48,353 nucleotides of DNA from an uncultured Porphyromonadaceae bacterium. GTDB taxonomy: Bacteria; Bacteroidota; Bacteroidia; Bacteroidales; Muribaculaceae. The stretch is from NCBI GenBank assembly GCA_947175215.1, contig CAMWLR010000011.1:1-48353 (forward strand), given 5' to 3'. The notes beneath the pieces were generated by a model, which made no database searches, was not told where the DNA came from, and worked only from the letters and a program-made list of their open reading frames with translations. The position numbers and the translations under genes are program-made. Below, in pieces: positions 9,556 through 19,208 of this stretch; positions within the stretch are counted from its first letter, which is position 1; each line of letters begins with the position of its first letter.

Positions 9556-10818
9556 TTATTCTGCGGGAGTGTTATCGGTCTGTACATCCTCAGCATACAA
9601 AGCCGAAGCGACATCTCTCCACCATACCAGCTGTTTGTAACCTTTGGTATCAGCATCTGACTCACGGCGCAGGATATAGGTAGACAAGCCGCAATGCGCA
9701 CTGATCCTTATCGTATTAAAGATATAAGGTGTAGCAGCCTGATACTCAACGCACTCATCGAGAGCAATCAACCACTCGGCATAAGCCCGGCGAAAGTTAC
9801 TGTCTGATGCGTCAGAGCTATACAAAGCCCCGATATAGTCGGCAAAATCAAACATATAGCACGGCTCGCCCCCCGCTTTAGCTCTCTCAAAGGACTGCCC
9901 GGCATATGACGCGGAGAGTTTGGGGTGAAGCGCGTAGAGCTTGCGGGTCGCATCAGCCAGACCGTCAAGAGCCGACGCATTTATAACACTCATAGTTGAT
10001 GTACGCGCCGAACCGGTGAGGTTGTCATATTTGTTGAAAGTCGCACGTGCCGCAGCAATCAGATCGGCATCCTCGGCCATCAGATAAGGGAGCGTTTCGT
10101 AATATGGCATACCCTCGGCCGGCAGTTCGGTACAGCTCCCGACAAAAGTATCGGCCACCCCTCTCAGCTCATAAAGAGACTCAACCGAGGACATGTGGCA
10201 GCAATCAAAATAGATGTAGTCAAACCCTTTACCGTCAAGCACACGCGCCAAAGTGGTGACATTCATATAATCATTCTTGTCCTGACCGATCCACGCCGGC
10301 GTGACGTTCTGATAACTGTCGGGGATACCCGTCTGTAACCACCCTGTGGCATGACTCCATAAGATCAGGCCATAATTCTCAGCCGGAGCTATGGCCTTGA
10401 AATCGGCGATAACCTGCGCCATACGGCTGCCGCTCACCGACGACTCGGTATCGTCATATTCCTTGATGATACGCAACCCCATGGGGGTCACCTCTTTAAG
10501 CGCGGGATGGTCGGCGTTGCGGTCATCGTGATAGATGATCAGGCGGTTACCACCGGTGCGTCCGTCGCGCACTGCCGCTATCATGTCGGCCAGATTCTGA
10601 CGGTCATAACCGTCACGCCCCAGGCTATTGTCGGCAAGCATATAGACCAGCACCGACCGTTGTACAGGGGTGTCGTCATCAGGTTGATCCAAATATTTAA
10701 TCTCGGGTGTGGTGCTGTCACATGACGCGAGAGTCATGACCATTAAACCCACGGCCACAATTGTCAGAGTATGTATAAACCTGAATTTCAGTTTTGGTAT
10801 ATATCTTGTAAGTTTCAT
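9556..10818 (-). CDS. Clostripain-family (C11) cysteine peptidase, predicted lipoprotein
   Basis: Lipobox TLASC; LILWSHATGW (His) and YIYFDCCHMSSVE (Cys) catalytic segments; VLVYMLADNSL. Confidence 0.88.
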   Translation of the reverse strand: MKLTRYIPKLKFRFIHTLTIVAVGLMVMTLASCDSTTPEIKYLDQPDDDTPVQRSVLVYMLADNSLGRDGYDRQNLADMIAAVRDGRTGGNRLIIYHDDRNADHPALKEVTPMGLRIIKEYDDTESSVSGSRMAQVIADFKAIAPAENYGLILWSHATGWLQTGIPDSYQNVTPAWIGQDKNDYMNVTTLARVLDGKGFDYIYFDCCHMSSVESLYELRGVADTFVGSCTELPAEGMPYYETLPYLMAEDADLIAAARATFNKYDNLTGSARTSTMSVINASALDGLADATRKLYALHPKLSASYAGQSFERAKAGGEPCYMFDFADYIGALYSSDASDSNFRRAYAEWLIALDECVEYQAATPYIFNTIRISAHCGLSTYILRRESDADTKGYKQLVWWRDVASALYAEDVQTDNTPAE

Positions 10819-10855
10819 ATATCTTTATCTCTCGGCTATATCTTTATCTCTCGGC
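10818..10855. repeat. Perfect 19-bp tandem duplication (2 x TATATCTTTATCTCTCGGC) across fcl stop / C11 start junction
   Basis: Direct reading: 10818-10836 and 10837-10855 are identical. Confidence 0.95.
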
Positions 10856-11788
10856 CCTGACCGGGTTATTCAGGAAGTCCTGATAAGACAGTCTCAGGCC
10901 ATCCTCAAGCTCGGTGGTGTACCGCCAACCGAGCTGACGGCTCTTTGAAACATCGAGTAATTTACGCGGCGTGCCGTTGGGGCGCGATGTGTCCCACAGT
11001 ATCTTGCCCTCATATCCGACAACCTTTGCGACCAACCCTGTCAGCTCCTTTATCGTCAGCTCCTTACCGGTGCCGGCATTGACGGTCTCGTTACCCGAAT
11101 AGTTATTCATCAGGAATACGCAGAGGTTAGCCAGGTCGTCGACGTAAAGAAACTCTCGCAAGGGGCTGCCGTCACCCCAGCAGGTAACCTCTGGGAGATT
11201 CTGCTCTTTTGCCTCATGAAACCGGCGTATAAGAGCCGGCACGACATGAGAATGCTCGGGATGGTAGTTGTCATTAGGGCCATAAAGGTTTGTGGGCATC
11301 ACCGAGATAAAATCGGTGCCATACTGGCGGTTGAGATACTCACAATATTTAAGTCCCGAAATCTTGGCCAAAGCGTAAGCCTCGTTGGTCTGCTCAAGTT
11401 CTGATGTCAACAGACAACTCTCCTTCATAGGCTGTGGAGCGAGACGGGGATAGATACATGATGATCCGAGGAACTCGAGTTTCTTGCACCCGTTTTTCCA
11501 CGCTGAATGTATAACGTTCATCTCAAGGATAATATTGTCATACATAAAGTCTGCCAATGCCGAAGCGTTGGCGACGATCCCCCCTACCTTGGCAGCCGCG
11601 AGGAAGACATACTCGGGTTTTTCCTCGGCAAAGAATCGCTCGACTGCATCCTGACGACACAGGTCAAGCTCGCTGTGGGTGCGGGTCACGATGTTATCAT
11701 AACCCTGACGACGCAGCTCTCGCACGATGGCCGACCCGACCATACCGCGGTGGCCGGCCACATATATTTTGGCGGATTTCTCCATCAT
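10844..11788 (-). CDS. fcl: GDP-L-fucose synthase
   Basis: [65 protein letters not shown]. Confidence 0.95.
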   Translation of the reverse strand: MMEKSAKIYVAGHRGMVGSAIVRELRRQGYDNIVTRTHSELDLCRQDAVERFFAEEKPEYVFLAAAKVGGIVANASALADFMYDNIILEMNVIHSAWKNGCKKLEFLGSSCIYPRLAPQPMKESCLLTSELEQTNEAYALAKISGLKYCEYLNRQYGTDFISVMPTNLYGPNDNYHPEHSHVVPALIRRFHEAKEQNLPEVTCWGDGSPLREFLYVDDLANLCVFLMNNYSGNETVNAGTGKELTIKELTGLVAKVVGYEGKILWDTSRPNGTPRKLLDVSKSRQLGWRYTTELEDGLRLSYQDFLNNPVRAER

Positions 11789-12885
11789 TTGACTATTCCT
11801 TTCTCGAGATATTCGGCAAGGTTCATGCGCACTCGTTCACCGGCATCCTCGACGGCGACTTTAGCCATATCGGCATCTGTCATGATCTTGACCAGTTGCT
11901 CAAAGGTGGTTTTAGAGGGATTCCAACCCAACAGGGCCTTGGCCTTGGTGGGGTCTCCCCAGAGATTCACCACATCGGTGGGTCGATAAAAATCGGGAGA
12001 CACCTCGATAAGCACGCGCCCCGTGGCGATGTCGATACCTTTTTCATCGATACCCTCACCCTCCCAACGCAGGTTGATACCCACATTGCGGAACGCGAGT
12101 GTCGCAAAATCGCGTACAGAATGCTGCTCACCGGTGGCGATAACAAAGTCATCAGGCTTACTGTTCTGCAAGATCAGCCACATACATTCGACATAATCCT
12201 TGGCATACCCCCAGTCGCGCAACGACGAGAGGTTACCCAGGTAGAGCTTATCTTGTTTTCCCTGAGCGATGCGGGCTGCCGCGAGGGTTATCTTACGGGT
12301 GACAAATGTCTCGCCGCGACGCTCTGACTCATGGTTGAAAAGTATACCCGAGCAGCAGAACATCCCGTATGCCTCGCGGTACTCCTTGACGATCCAGAAT
12401 CCGTAGAGTTTGGCAACGGCATATGGGCTGTAAGGATGGAATGGAGTATTCTCATTCTGAGGCACCTCCTCGACCTTGCCGTAAAGTTCTGACGTAGACG
12501 CCTGATAGATACGGCAGGTCTTGTCGAGTCCGCACAGTCTGACAGCCTCGAGAATACGGAGCACACCGATAGCGTCGACCTCGGCGGTAAATTCGGGAGC
12601 ATTAAACGAGACCTGCACATGGCTCTGTGCGGCCAAGTTGTAGATCTCGGTAGGCTGCACGGTCTTGATCACCTGCACGATACTCATCGAGTCTGTAAGG
12701 TCGGCATAATGCAGGTGAAATCTCTCATGCCCCTCGAGATGGGCGATGCGCTCGCGGTAGTCGACCGATGAGCGGCGGATAACGCCATGCACATCATAAC
12801 CCTTTTCGAGTAGAAATTCTGACAGATAAGAACCGTCCTGGCCTGTCACTCCGGTTATCAAGGCTACATTCTTCATTGCAGACAA
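11785..12885 (-). CDS. gmd: GDP-mannose 4,6-dehydratase
   Basis: [63 protein letters not shown]. Overlaps fcl by 4 nt. Confidence 0.96.
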   Translation of the reverse strand: MSAMKNVALITGVTGQDGSYLSEFLLEKGYDVHGVIRRSSVDYRERIAHLEGHERFHLHYADLTDSMSIVQVIKTVQPTEIYNLAAQSHVQVSFNAPEFTAEVDAIGVLRILEAVRLCGLDKTCRIYQASTSELYGKVEEVPQNENTPFHPYSPYAVAKLYGFWIVKEYREAYGMFCCSGILFNHESERRGETFVTRKITLAAARIAQGKQDKLYLGNLSSLRDWGYAKDYVECMWLILQNSKPDDFVIATGEQHSVRDFATLAFRNVGINLRWEGEGIDEKGIDIATGRVLIEVSPDFYRPTDVVNLWGDPTKAKALLGWNPSKTTFEQLVKIMTDADMAKVAVEDAGERVRMNLAEYLEKGIVK

Positions 12886-12897
12886 AGAGTATGGTTA

Positions 12898-15528
12898 TCA
12901 GAAGTTTGCTGTAAGTGACTCAAGTGCTGCGTCAATACCTTGGGCATCCTTTCCGCCGGCCTGGGCGAAACCGGGCTGACCGCCACCGCCACCCTTGATG
13001 GCCTTGGCAGCCTCGCGCACCATTGTCGAGGCGTTCTTACCCTCGGCCACCAGATCATTGGTTAGCATGACAGTCAGCAGAGGTTTGCCGCTGACATCAA
13101 CAGTGGCAGCGATAAATACAGTCTTCTCGGGGCTGAGAGTCCTGATCTTGAAGGCTACATTCTTAACAACATCCGGGATGCGTGTACCGCTCATCTTGAC
13201 GAGTTTGATATCTGTCGAAGTAACTTCGGCGCTCTCAAGCATCTGGCGGCCCATCATCTCGATACGCTCTTGCATATACTCCTCAGCCTGACGGCGCAGA
13301 TCGGCGTTCTCCTCGATCGACTTGCGCAGAGCGGCCACTACATCAGGGGCATTGTGCAGCAACATGCCGATCTCGCGCAGGGTGTCCTGCACGTGGTCGA
13401 TAGCATCCTCGACATTCTTGCCGGTGATGGCTTCGATACGGCGGATACCTGAGGCGATGCTGCTCTCTGATATTATCTTTATCATACCGATATTGCCGGT
13501 ATTATCGACGTGCGTACCGCCGCAGAGCTCGACAGAGTCACCATAACGGATCACACGCACCTCATCGCCATACTTCTCGCCGAAGAGGGCCATCGCACCC
13601 ATTTCACGGGCCTCGGCGATAGGCACATTGCGGTGCTCATCGCGCGGGATCGCCTTGCGCACATAGCTGTTGGCCAGACGCTCTACCTTGCGGAGCTCCT
13701 CAGGTGTAACTTTCTGGAAGTGAGAGAAGTCAAATCTGAGCACCTCGGGCGACACAAACGAGCCTTTCTGCTCGACGTGAGTGCCGAGTACCTCGCGGAG
13801 CGCCTTGTGCAGAAGGTGGGTAGCCGAGTGATTGGCCGATGTGGCCTGACGGGCATCGAGGTCAATGCGTGCCTCAAAAACTGACTCAAGATCAGCCGGT
13901 AGACGGGTGGCGAGATGCACACCTATACCGTTTTCGCGCTTGGTATCATATATCTCTATGACATCGTCACCGTTGCTGAGCGTACCGCGGTCACCGACCT
14001 GGCCACCCATCTCGGCGTAGAAGGGGGTGCGGTCGAGGATTATCTGATAATATTCTTTATTTTTCTGCTTGACCTTGCGGTAACGCAGGATATGGGCGGG
14101 CACTGAGGTCTCGTCATAACCGACAAACTCCTGCTCGCCGTCGCGGAGCACTACCCAGTCTGAGGTCTCGACGGCGGCGGCATTGCGGGCACGCTCTTTC
14201 TGCATGGCCATCTCGGCATCAAAGCCGGCCTGGTCGAGAGTCATGTTGTTCTCTTTAAGGATGAGCTGGGTGAGGTCGAGGGGGAATCCGTAAGTATCAT
14301 ACAGCACAAACGCCTCTTTGCCCGAAATTTCGGTCTTATCCTCCTTACGTGCGGTGGCTATAGCTTTCTCAAGCATATTGATACCGTTGTCGAGGGTGCG
14401 CAGGAATGAATCCTCCTCCTCTTTGGTCACCCTGATTATCAGTTCGCGCTGACTTGCGAGCTCGGGATAGGCCGCCCCCATTGATGCGATGAGGGTATCG
14501 ATGAGTTTATAGAGGAATGCCTCTTTCTGATCAAGGAATGTGTAGGCATAACGCACGGCGCGACGCAGAATACGGCGGATGACATACCCGGCCTTGGCGT
14601 TTGACGGCAGCTGGCTGTCGGCTATAGAGAACGCTATGGTGCGGATATGGTCGGCGATCACTCGCATGGCGATATCGACCTTGTGGTCTTCGCCATATTT
14701 CTTACCCGACAGTTGCGCGATCTTGTCGATCATCGGTGTGAAGACATCGGTGTCATAGTTTGACTTCTTTCCCTGCAGGGCCATGCAGAGGCGCTCAAAT
14801 CCCATACCGGTATCAATAACCTTAGCGGGGAGAGGTTCGAGCGTATGATCGGCTTTGCGGTTAAACTGCATGAACACGAGATTCCAGATCTCGATTACCT
14901 GGGGATGATCTTTGTTGACCAGCGACGCCCCGTCGACGGCGGCTCGCTCCTCATCGCTGCGCAAGTCGATATGAATCTCCGAACAGGGGCCGCAAGGGCC
15001 GGTATCACCCATCTCCCAGAAATTGTCATGCTTGTTGCCGTTGATGATATGTGACGCGGGGAGATGTTTTTCCCAGTATGAAGCAGCCTCGTCGTCACGA
15101 TCCAGTCCCTCGGCCTCAGACCCCTCGAACACGGTAGCATAGAGGCGCTCGGGATTGAGACCGAGCACATCTACCAGAAACTCCCAAGCCCAGTCGATAG
15201 CTTCTTTCTTGAAATAGTCGCCAAACGACCAGTTGCCGAGCATCTCAAACATGGTGTGGTGATAGGTGTCGAGGCCGACCTCCTCGAGGTCATTGTGTTT
15301 ACCGCTCACGCGCAGACACTTCTGGCTGTCGGTGACCCTGGTCCATTTGGGCGCTTTGTTGCCCAGTATGATATCCTTAAACTGATTCATACCTGCGTTG
15401 GTAAACATCAACGTGGGGTCATCTTTAATAACCATCGGGGCTGATGCAACGATCTGATGCCCTTTGCTCTGGAAGAACTGCTTGAAAGATTCACGTATCT
15501 CGTTAGCGGTCTTAACGTTATGATTCAT
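12898..15528 (-). CDS. alaS: Alanyl-tRNA synthetase
   Basis: [58 protein letters not shown] zinc motif, C-terminal [14 protein letters not shown]. Confidence 0.97.
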   Translation of the reverse strand: MNHNVKTANEIRESFKQFFQSKGHQIVASAPMVIKDDPTLMFTNAGMNQFKDIILGNKAPKWTRVTDSQKCLRVSGKHNDLEEVGLDTYHHTMFEMLGNWSFGDYFKKEAIDWAWEFLVDVLGLNPERLYATVFEGSEAEGLDRDDEAASYWEKHLPASHIINGNKHDNFWEMGDTGPCGPCSEIHIDLRSDEERAAVDGASLVNKDHPQVIEIWNLVFMQFNRKADHTLEPLPAKVIDTGMGFERLCMALQGKKSNYDTDVFTPMIDKIAQLSGKKYGEDHKVDIAMRVIADHIRTIAFSIADSQLPSNAKAGYVIRRILRRAVRYAYTFLDQKEAFLYKLIDTLIASMGAAYPELASQRELIIRVTKEEEDSFLRTLDNGINMLEKAIATARKEDKTEISGKEAFVLYDTYGFPLDLTQLILKENNMTLDQAGFDAEMAMQKERARNAAAVETSDWVVLRDGEQEFVGYDETSVPAHILRYRKVKQKNKEYYQIILDRTPFYAEMGGQVGDRGTLSNGDDVIEIYDTKRENGIGVHLATRLPADLESVFEARIDLDARQATSANHSATHLLHKALREVLGTHVEQKGSFVSPEVLRFDFSHFQKVTPEELRKVERLANSYVRKAIPRDEHRNVPIAEAREMGAMALFGEKYGDEVRVIRYGDSVELCGGTHVDNTGNIGMIKIISESSIASGIRRIEAITGKNVEDAIDHVQDTLREIGMLLHNAPDVVAALRKSIEENADLRRQAEEYMQERIEMMGRQMLESAEVTSTDIKLVKMSGTRIPDVVKNVAFKIRTLSPEKTVFIAATVDVSGKPLLTVMLTNDLVAEGKNASTMVREAAKAIKGGGGGQPGFAQAGGKDAQGIDAALESLTANF

Positions 15529-15587
15529 CACTATATTGTGGTTTTATTTTTTATCGTAAGGTGTTGTTTATCGGGTAAACCGAAGTG

Positions 15588-15595
15588 CAAAATTA
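15588..15595 (-). promoter_or_regulatory. -7 box (TAATTTTG) for alaS
   Basis: TAnnTTTG match on minus strand, ~60 nt upstream of alaS start. Confidence 0.55.
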
Positions 15596-15607
15596 CGAAT
15601 TTTTTAC

Positions 15608-15615
15608 TATTTTTG
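15608..15615 (+). promoter_or_regulatory. -7 box (TATTTTTG) for merR-like gene
   Basis: TAnnTTTG match on plus strand, divergent from the alaS promoter. Confidence 0.5.
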
Positions 15616-15699
15616 CAAACCGAATCTCCTCTCTCCCATCCCCTGCGGCTGTCACATTAATGTGCTGACTTACCGCGGGATGTAAATAATGCCGTCGAC

Positions 15700-16035
15700 G
15701 TGGATAAATTTGAGAAAAAATATTACAAGATTTCTGAAGTAGCCGATATGATCGGGCTGCCCGCATCGACCCTGCGCTTTTGGGAGAGCCAGTTTACTAT
15801 CATATCACCCCGGCGCAGCCGCACCGGCATCAGGTTCTACACCCCGGCTGACGTCGACAAGATACGCATGGTAGCTTATCTCGTCAAAGAGAAAGGGCTT
15901 AAGATCGAAGCCGCCCAAGAGGCTATCCGCAACAATCATACCGGAGTCTCACGCAAGTCGCAGGCAATCGAACGCCTCCACAACATCCGCGACCGTCTGC
16001 AATTGATGCTCGACTCACTCAACTCATTGCGCTGA
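15700..16035 (+). CDS. MerR family transcriptional regulator
   Basis: YYKISEVADMIGLPASTLRFWESQFTIISPRRSRTGIRFYTPADVDKIRMVAYLVKEKGLKIEAAQEAI; GTG start. Confidence 0.9.
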   Translation: MDKFEKKYYKISEVADMIGLPASTLRFWESQFTIISPRRSRTGIRFYTPADVDKIRMVAYLVKEKGLKIEAAQEAIRNNHTGVSRKSQAIERLHNIRDRLQLMLDSLNSLR

Positions 16036-16068
16036 CATGATAAAACCCATTGCGCTGACATAATAAAG
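16025..16068. repeat. Imperfect tandem duplication (period 23, 19/21 identical) spanning merR stop codon
   Basis: CATTGCGCTGACATGATAAAA (16025-16045) and CATTGCGCTGACATAATAAAG (16048-16068); the merR TGA is at 16033-16035. Confidence 0.9.
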
Positions 16069-16091
16069 GCCCCGACATCGCTGCCGGGGTC
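16068..16091 (-). terminator. Intrinsic terminator of the small minus-strand transcript
   Basis: GGCCCCG...CGGGGTC stem; minus strand continues TTTATTATG. Confidence 0.6.
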
Positions 16092-16112
16092 ACGTGTGTA
16101 TGATGGGCTGAT

Positions 16113-16172
16113 TCAGATTAACGACATACATCCTAATATCAGGGTAGGGAAAATCATCAAGAGTTCACTCAT
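16113..16172 (-). CDS. Candidate 19-aa hydrophobic micropeptide MSELLMIFPTLILGCMSLI
   Basis: ATG...TGA read on minus strand, with two hairpins and a -7-like box (GAACTTTG) upstream and a terminator downstream. Below ORF-caller cutoff. Confidence 0.5.
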   Translation of the reverse strand: MSELLMIFPTLILGCMSLI

Positions 16173-16242
16173 AATTTAAGTTGTTAGTGTTTCTAACAGG
16201 CATCATGTGTAGGCGTGCCACACATTGCTACCGTCATCGTTG

Positions 16243-16288
16243 CAAAGTTCGTTATTCCCGGCGACATTTTTCTCAACAAATGTTGAGA
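16243..16288 (-). promoter_or_regulatory. Operator palindrome (TCTCAACAAATGTTGAGA, 16271-16288) plus -7-like box GAACTTTG (16243-16250, minus)
   Basis: 8+2+8 palindrome 22 bp upstream of the -7 box; same architecture at 27487-27530. Confidence 0.6.
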
Positions 16289-16300
16289 GGTAATAAAAAA

Positions 16301-16864
16301 TCAAGATTTTCGCAATCTGCTCAAATGTGTTGGGGTGATATTGAGATATGACGCTATATCCTTGAGTGAGAACAGCGTGAAAATATCCTCATTTTTCTCG
16401 ATAAGCTCGTCATAACGTTCTTGCGCCGATTTGGTGTGCAGGTTAAGATAACGGTTATAGATCGTGTCAAACAGAGCGAGCGTACTCTCGGCCACTGTTT
16501 TATACAACTCAAGGTCAGCCTCTAACCTCTTACCCAACTCACGTGTAGATACACAATAAATATCACAAGAGGTCACCGCTATGATCGACACACGCGACCG
16601 TCGACCGTAGAGCGAGAAAGGGAAATCGGCGACAAACTCTCCGGCAAACTCCAGCCCGACTACACTCTCAGAACCGTCGGGTGTGTAAGCCACATATTTC
16701 AGCGTGCCTGACTTTATATACCCCAGATAGCGGGCCGTCTCACCTTGCATGGCAAAGAATTCCCCCTTGTCATAATGACGCAACACACCCTGCTCGACAC
16801 ACAACTTCCGCCAAAAATCTCGGTCGATGTTCTCATAATAAGTATTGAAGTTACCGGTGTCCAC
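16301..16864 (-). CDS. Crp/Fnr family transcriptional regulator
   Basis: cNMP-binding fold (HYDKGEFFAMQGETARYLGYIKSGTLKYVAYTPDGSESVVGLEFAGEFVADFPFSL) and C-terminal HTH (FSLKDIASYLNITPTHLSRLRK). Confidence 0.9.
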   Translation of the reverse strand: MDTGNFNTYYENIDRDFWRKLCVEQGVLRHYDKGEFFAMQGETARYLGYIKSGTLKYVAYTPDGSESVVGLEFAGEFVADFPFSLYGRRSRVSIIAVTSCDIYCVSTRELGKRLEADLELYKTVAESTLALFDTIYNRYLNLHTKSAQERYDELIEKNEDIFTLFSLKDIASYLNITPTHLSRLRKS

Positions 16865-16935
16865 GATGTTGACTGTATCAATGTTTACCTGTCGGCCCTG
16901 CAGGTTATTATAATTAAAATGAAACGTGAGCCAAC

Positions 16936-17077
16936 TATGCTACGTCTTAATAGGAGGCCCTGAGAAAACCTTTTGCGCAGATGTAACAATAGTAGCCCAC
17001 GCTATAAGCGTGAGATCAACTATGCTATCCTTGCGCATGAAAAATTTCTCAGGTTTTCCTATTACAAGATAAGCATA
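16936..17077. repeat. Long-armed imperfect inverted-repeat element (~142 nt) with internal hairpin
   Basis: Left arm tatgctacgtcttaataggaggccctgagaaaaccttttgcgca (16936-16979) pairs with right arm tgcgcatgaaaaatttctcaggttttcctattacaagataagcata (17032-17077). Internal hairpin CACGC-tataa-GCGTG at 16998-17012. Confidence 0.8.
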
Positions 17078-17134
17078 CCGCTTCTTTATATCCAGAAAAA
17101 AATGTCACGGAGGGGTTAAACCCCATTCCGTCCG

Positions 17135-17142
17135 CAAAGTTA
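17135..17142 (-). promoter_or_regulatory. -7 box (TAACTTTG), likely crp/fnr-gene promoter
   Basis: TAnnTTTG consensus on minus strand; places the inverted-repeat element in the 5' leader. Confidence 0.5.
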
Positions 17143-17170
17143 ACAAATTCATGAGAATAATAAAACTAAA

Positions 17171-17204
17171 AAGAGCGGTATAGATTCAAATCTACGCCGC
17201 TCTT
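17171..17204 (-). terminator. Intrinsic terminator
   Basis: AAGAGCGG-ta-TAGAT-tcaa-ATCTA-cg-CCGCTCTT, minus strand followed by TTTAGTTTTATT. Confidence 0.75.
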
Positions 17205-17476
17205 CACGTTTCAACTATTTATTTATGAGAGCCTCAGTATCTGGTATCACTACCCGATAAAAAGGACGAGGGATGTTTAATTGTTGTTTCTATCACTTTA
17301 TATCTTTTCTTATTTCTGTCTATATAACAATCTCAATCGTCGTTTTGATAATTATTCATAGCTAAAAGAGCTTAAAATTTGTTTAATAACGATGCTCAAA
17401 ACTTCTGATTAACATTGTTAACTTAATATTGACTATCTTTTAACACCTAACATCCATCATATCGCCCGGGCATCCC

Positions 17477-18304
17477 TTATAAGCCGGCAAGCGAGCCTGA
17501 ATAGAGGCATCGAATTTTCCCGACTGGTAGCTTCCCCTCAAGTAACAGGGGAATTTTACGGCCATCGGTAGACAGCCATGCATCCATATTGTCAGAGGTT
17601 TTCTTGCCTGACCCCGAGGTGAAAGTAAAGGTGATATGATATGACGGAAGACTCTTCTTACCGATCTTCACATTTTCGACACCCTCATAGTGTATTGTGA
17701 GGATCTCTTGCTGAGTCCCCGAGAACACATTTAACTTTACGGTATGCCCCGGGGGCATCGAGGCATAGTCGAGATGGCGCATATAATAGAATGAGCTTAG
17801 CATATCGAGTGTGGTACCCGACGCCTGCATCTCCTTGCGTGTGACAGACACCTCGGTATCTTTCTTACGCTTGCGCCGATGTATCACCGAGGCCCGGGTG
17901 GTGTTGCCCGAGCGGGTAAACTGCAACTCGTCATGGTTAAAGTCACCCCCTTCGTATGTCACTTTCTCATATTGATACGGCACGAATGTGGCGGCATCTA
18001 TCGTTCCGCGCAGAGTATCACGGACGAGATAGAACTTGTCAGCCCACGGGGCGGTCGCGCCGGTGAGCCGGGCCTTGAATCGGTCACCTGACGGTATGGC
18101 CGAAGTAGTGATCGATACGCTCCCGGCCTTTTTGTTAATCATCCCCCACTTATACATTATATCATAAGTGAGGGTCTCATCGGGCACTCTCCATGTGGTG
18201 TCCGCCGAGGCTATCATAGCCGTCAATACCATGATAAATGTCGTAGCTGTCGCCAATATATGGCGACAGCTACGCATAGTCTTCTCAATATTCAGTTGTT
18301 TCAT
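17477..18304 (-). CDS. DUF3108 family protein
   Basis: ETLTYDIMYKWGMINKKAGSVSI...DTLRGTIDAATFVPYQYEKVTYEGGDF; homologous to the next gene. Confidence 0.8.
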   Translation of the reverse strand: MKQLNIEKTMRSCRHILATATTFIMVLTAMIASADTTWRVPDETLTYDIMYKWGMINKKAGSVSITTSAIPSGDRFKARLTGATAPWADKFYLVRDTLRGTIDAATFVPYQYEKVTYEGGDFNHDELQFTRSGNTTRASVIHRRKRKKDTEVSVTRKEMQASGTTLDMLSSFYYMRHLDYASMPPGHTVKLNVFSGTQQEILTIHYEGVENVKIGKKSLPSYHITFTFTSGSGKKTSDNMDAWLSTDGRKIPLLLEGKLPVGKIRCLYSGSLAGL

Positions 18305-18369
18305 ATCAATGAGACGCACAGAATATATCATGGTTTAACGCCGGCTATACAACAGAGGTATATCCGAGA

Positions 18370-19140
18370 TCAATCTGCCTGAGAGCCGATATAGCGGCAT
18401 ACAAGGTGACCGACTTTCAGACTGCCGTTGATATACAGCGGGATGCGGGCATCTCCGGTCGAGATAGACACGTTCATGTTATCTGAGTTTGTCTGGCCGC
18501 CGTTCTCTGCCGAGAATGTCAGCGAGATCTGATAAACCTGCTGAGGACCGTTATCTGTGTCGATGCTCGACTGTCCGTTATAGGTCACGACAAGAGTTTC
18601 GGGGTTGCTGCCTGAGAATATATTCACTTTGACCTGCTGCCCGGGGGTCATTGCAGGATAATCAATCTGACGGATGTAATAGAACACCGCAAGAAGGTCG
18701 AGCGTAAGGCCACCGCCATAATGGCTGACACGCGAGCGTAGCACCTTACCGTCAGGCAGTTGCTTAACGATATTACCCTCAGACGACGGGCCTGATGTAT
18801 CATAAGAGATAGTCTCGATAGAGAATTCACCCGACTCCTGAGACAGATACTGTGTGTAGACAGGCTGCATAGTGTCAGACATAATCGTGCCTACCATAGT
18901 ATCACCTACCGAGTAATAATGACCGAGCAGATCGACCGAGCGCCCGGTGAGAGTAGCGCGGAACTGGTTTGTGCCGGGGAGATTCTGTGTCGAGAGGGTT
19001 GCTACACCGGCGTTGGCGCTGATAAAACCCCACTTGAAGTGCACATCATACTGAAGTGTCTCGTCAGGCACATTCCACGCACTGACAGTCATTGACATTC
19101 CTAAGGCGACAGAGGCCAGCAAAGTAAAAAATTTTTTCAT
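18370..19140 (-). CDS. DUF3108 family protein, signal peptide (paralog of previous gene)
   Basis: MKKFFTLLASVALGMSMTVSAWNVPDETLQYDVHFKWGFISANAGVATLS... Confidence 0.82.
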   Translation of the reverse strand: MKKFFTLLASVALGMSMTVSAWNVPDETLQYDVHFKWGFISANAGVATLSTQNLPGTNQFRATLTGRSVDLLGHYYSVGDTMVGTIMSDTMQPVYTQYLSQESGEFSIETISYDTSGPSSEGNIVKQLPDGKVLRSRVSHYGGGLTLDLLAVFYYIRQIDYPAMTPGQQVKVNIFSGSNPETLVVTYNGQSSIDTDNGPQQVYQISLTFSAENGGQTNSDNMNVSISTGDARIPLYINGSLKVGHLVCRYIGSQAD

Positions 19141-19208
19141 CTCTTTACTTGTTTATAGTTGAATACGCAATTAATTTTTATTTAGCAGTTGGCCGATACT
19201 TACTGTGT

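Noticed and set aside
16961-17072. Protein-coding frame EKTFCADVTIVAHAISVRSTMLSLRMKNFSGFPITR in the inverted-repeat element
   Set aside because: No convincing start or promoter, and the strong inverted-repeat structure explains the sequence better than coding.
17409-17421. Palindrome TTAACA-T-TGTTAA as a third regulator site
   Set aside because: Different half-site and spacer, and no -7 box at the expected distance on either strand.
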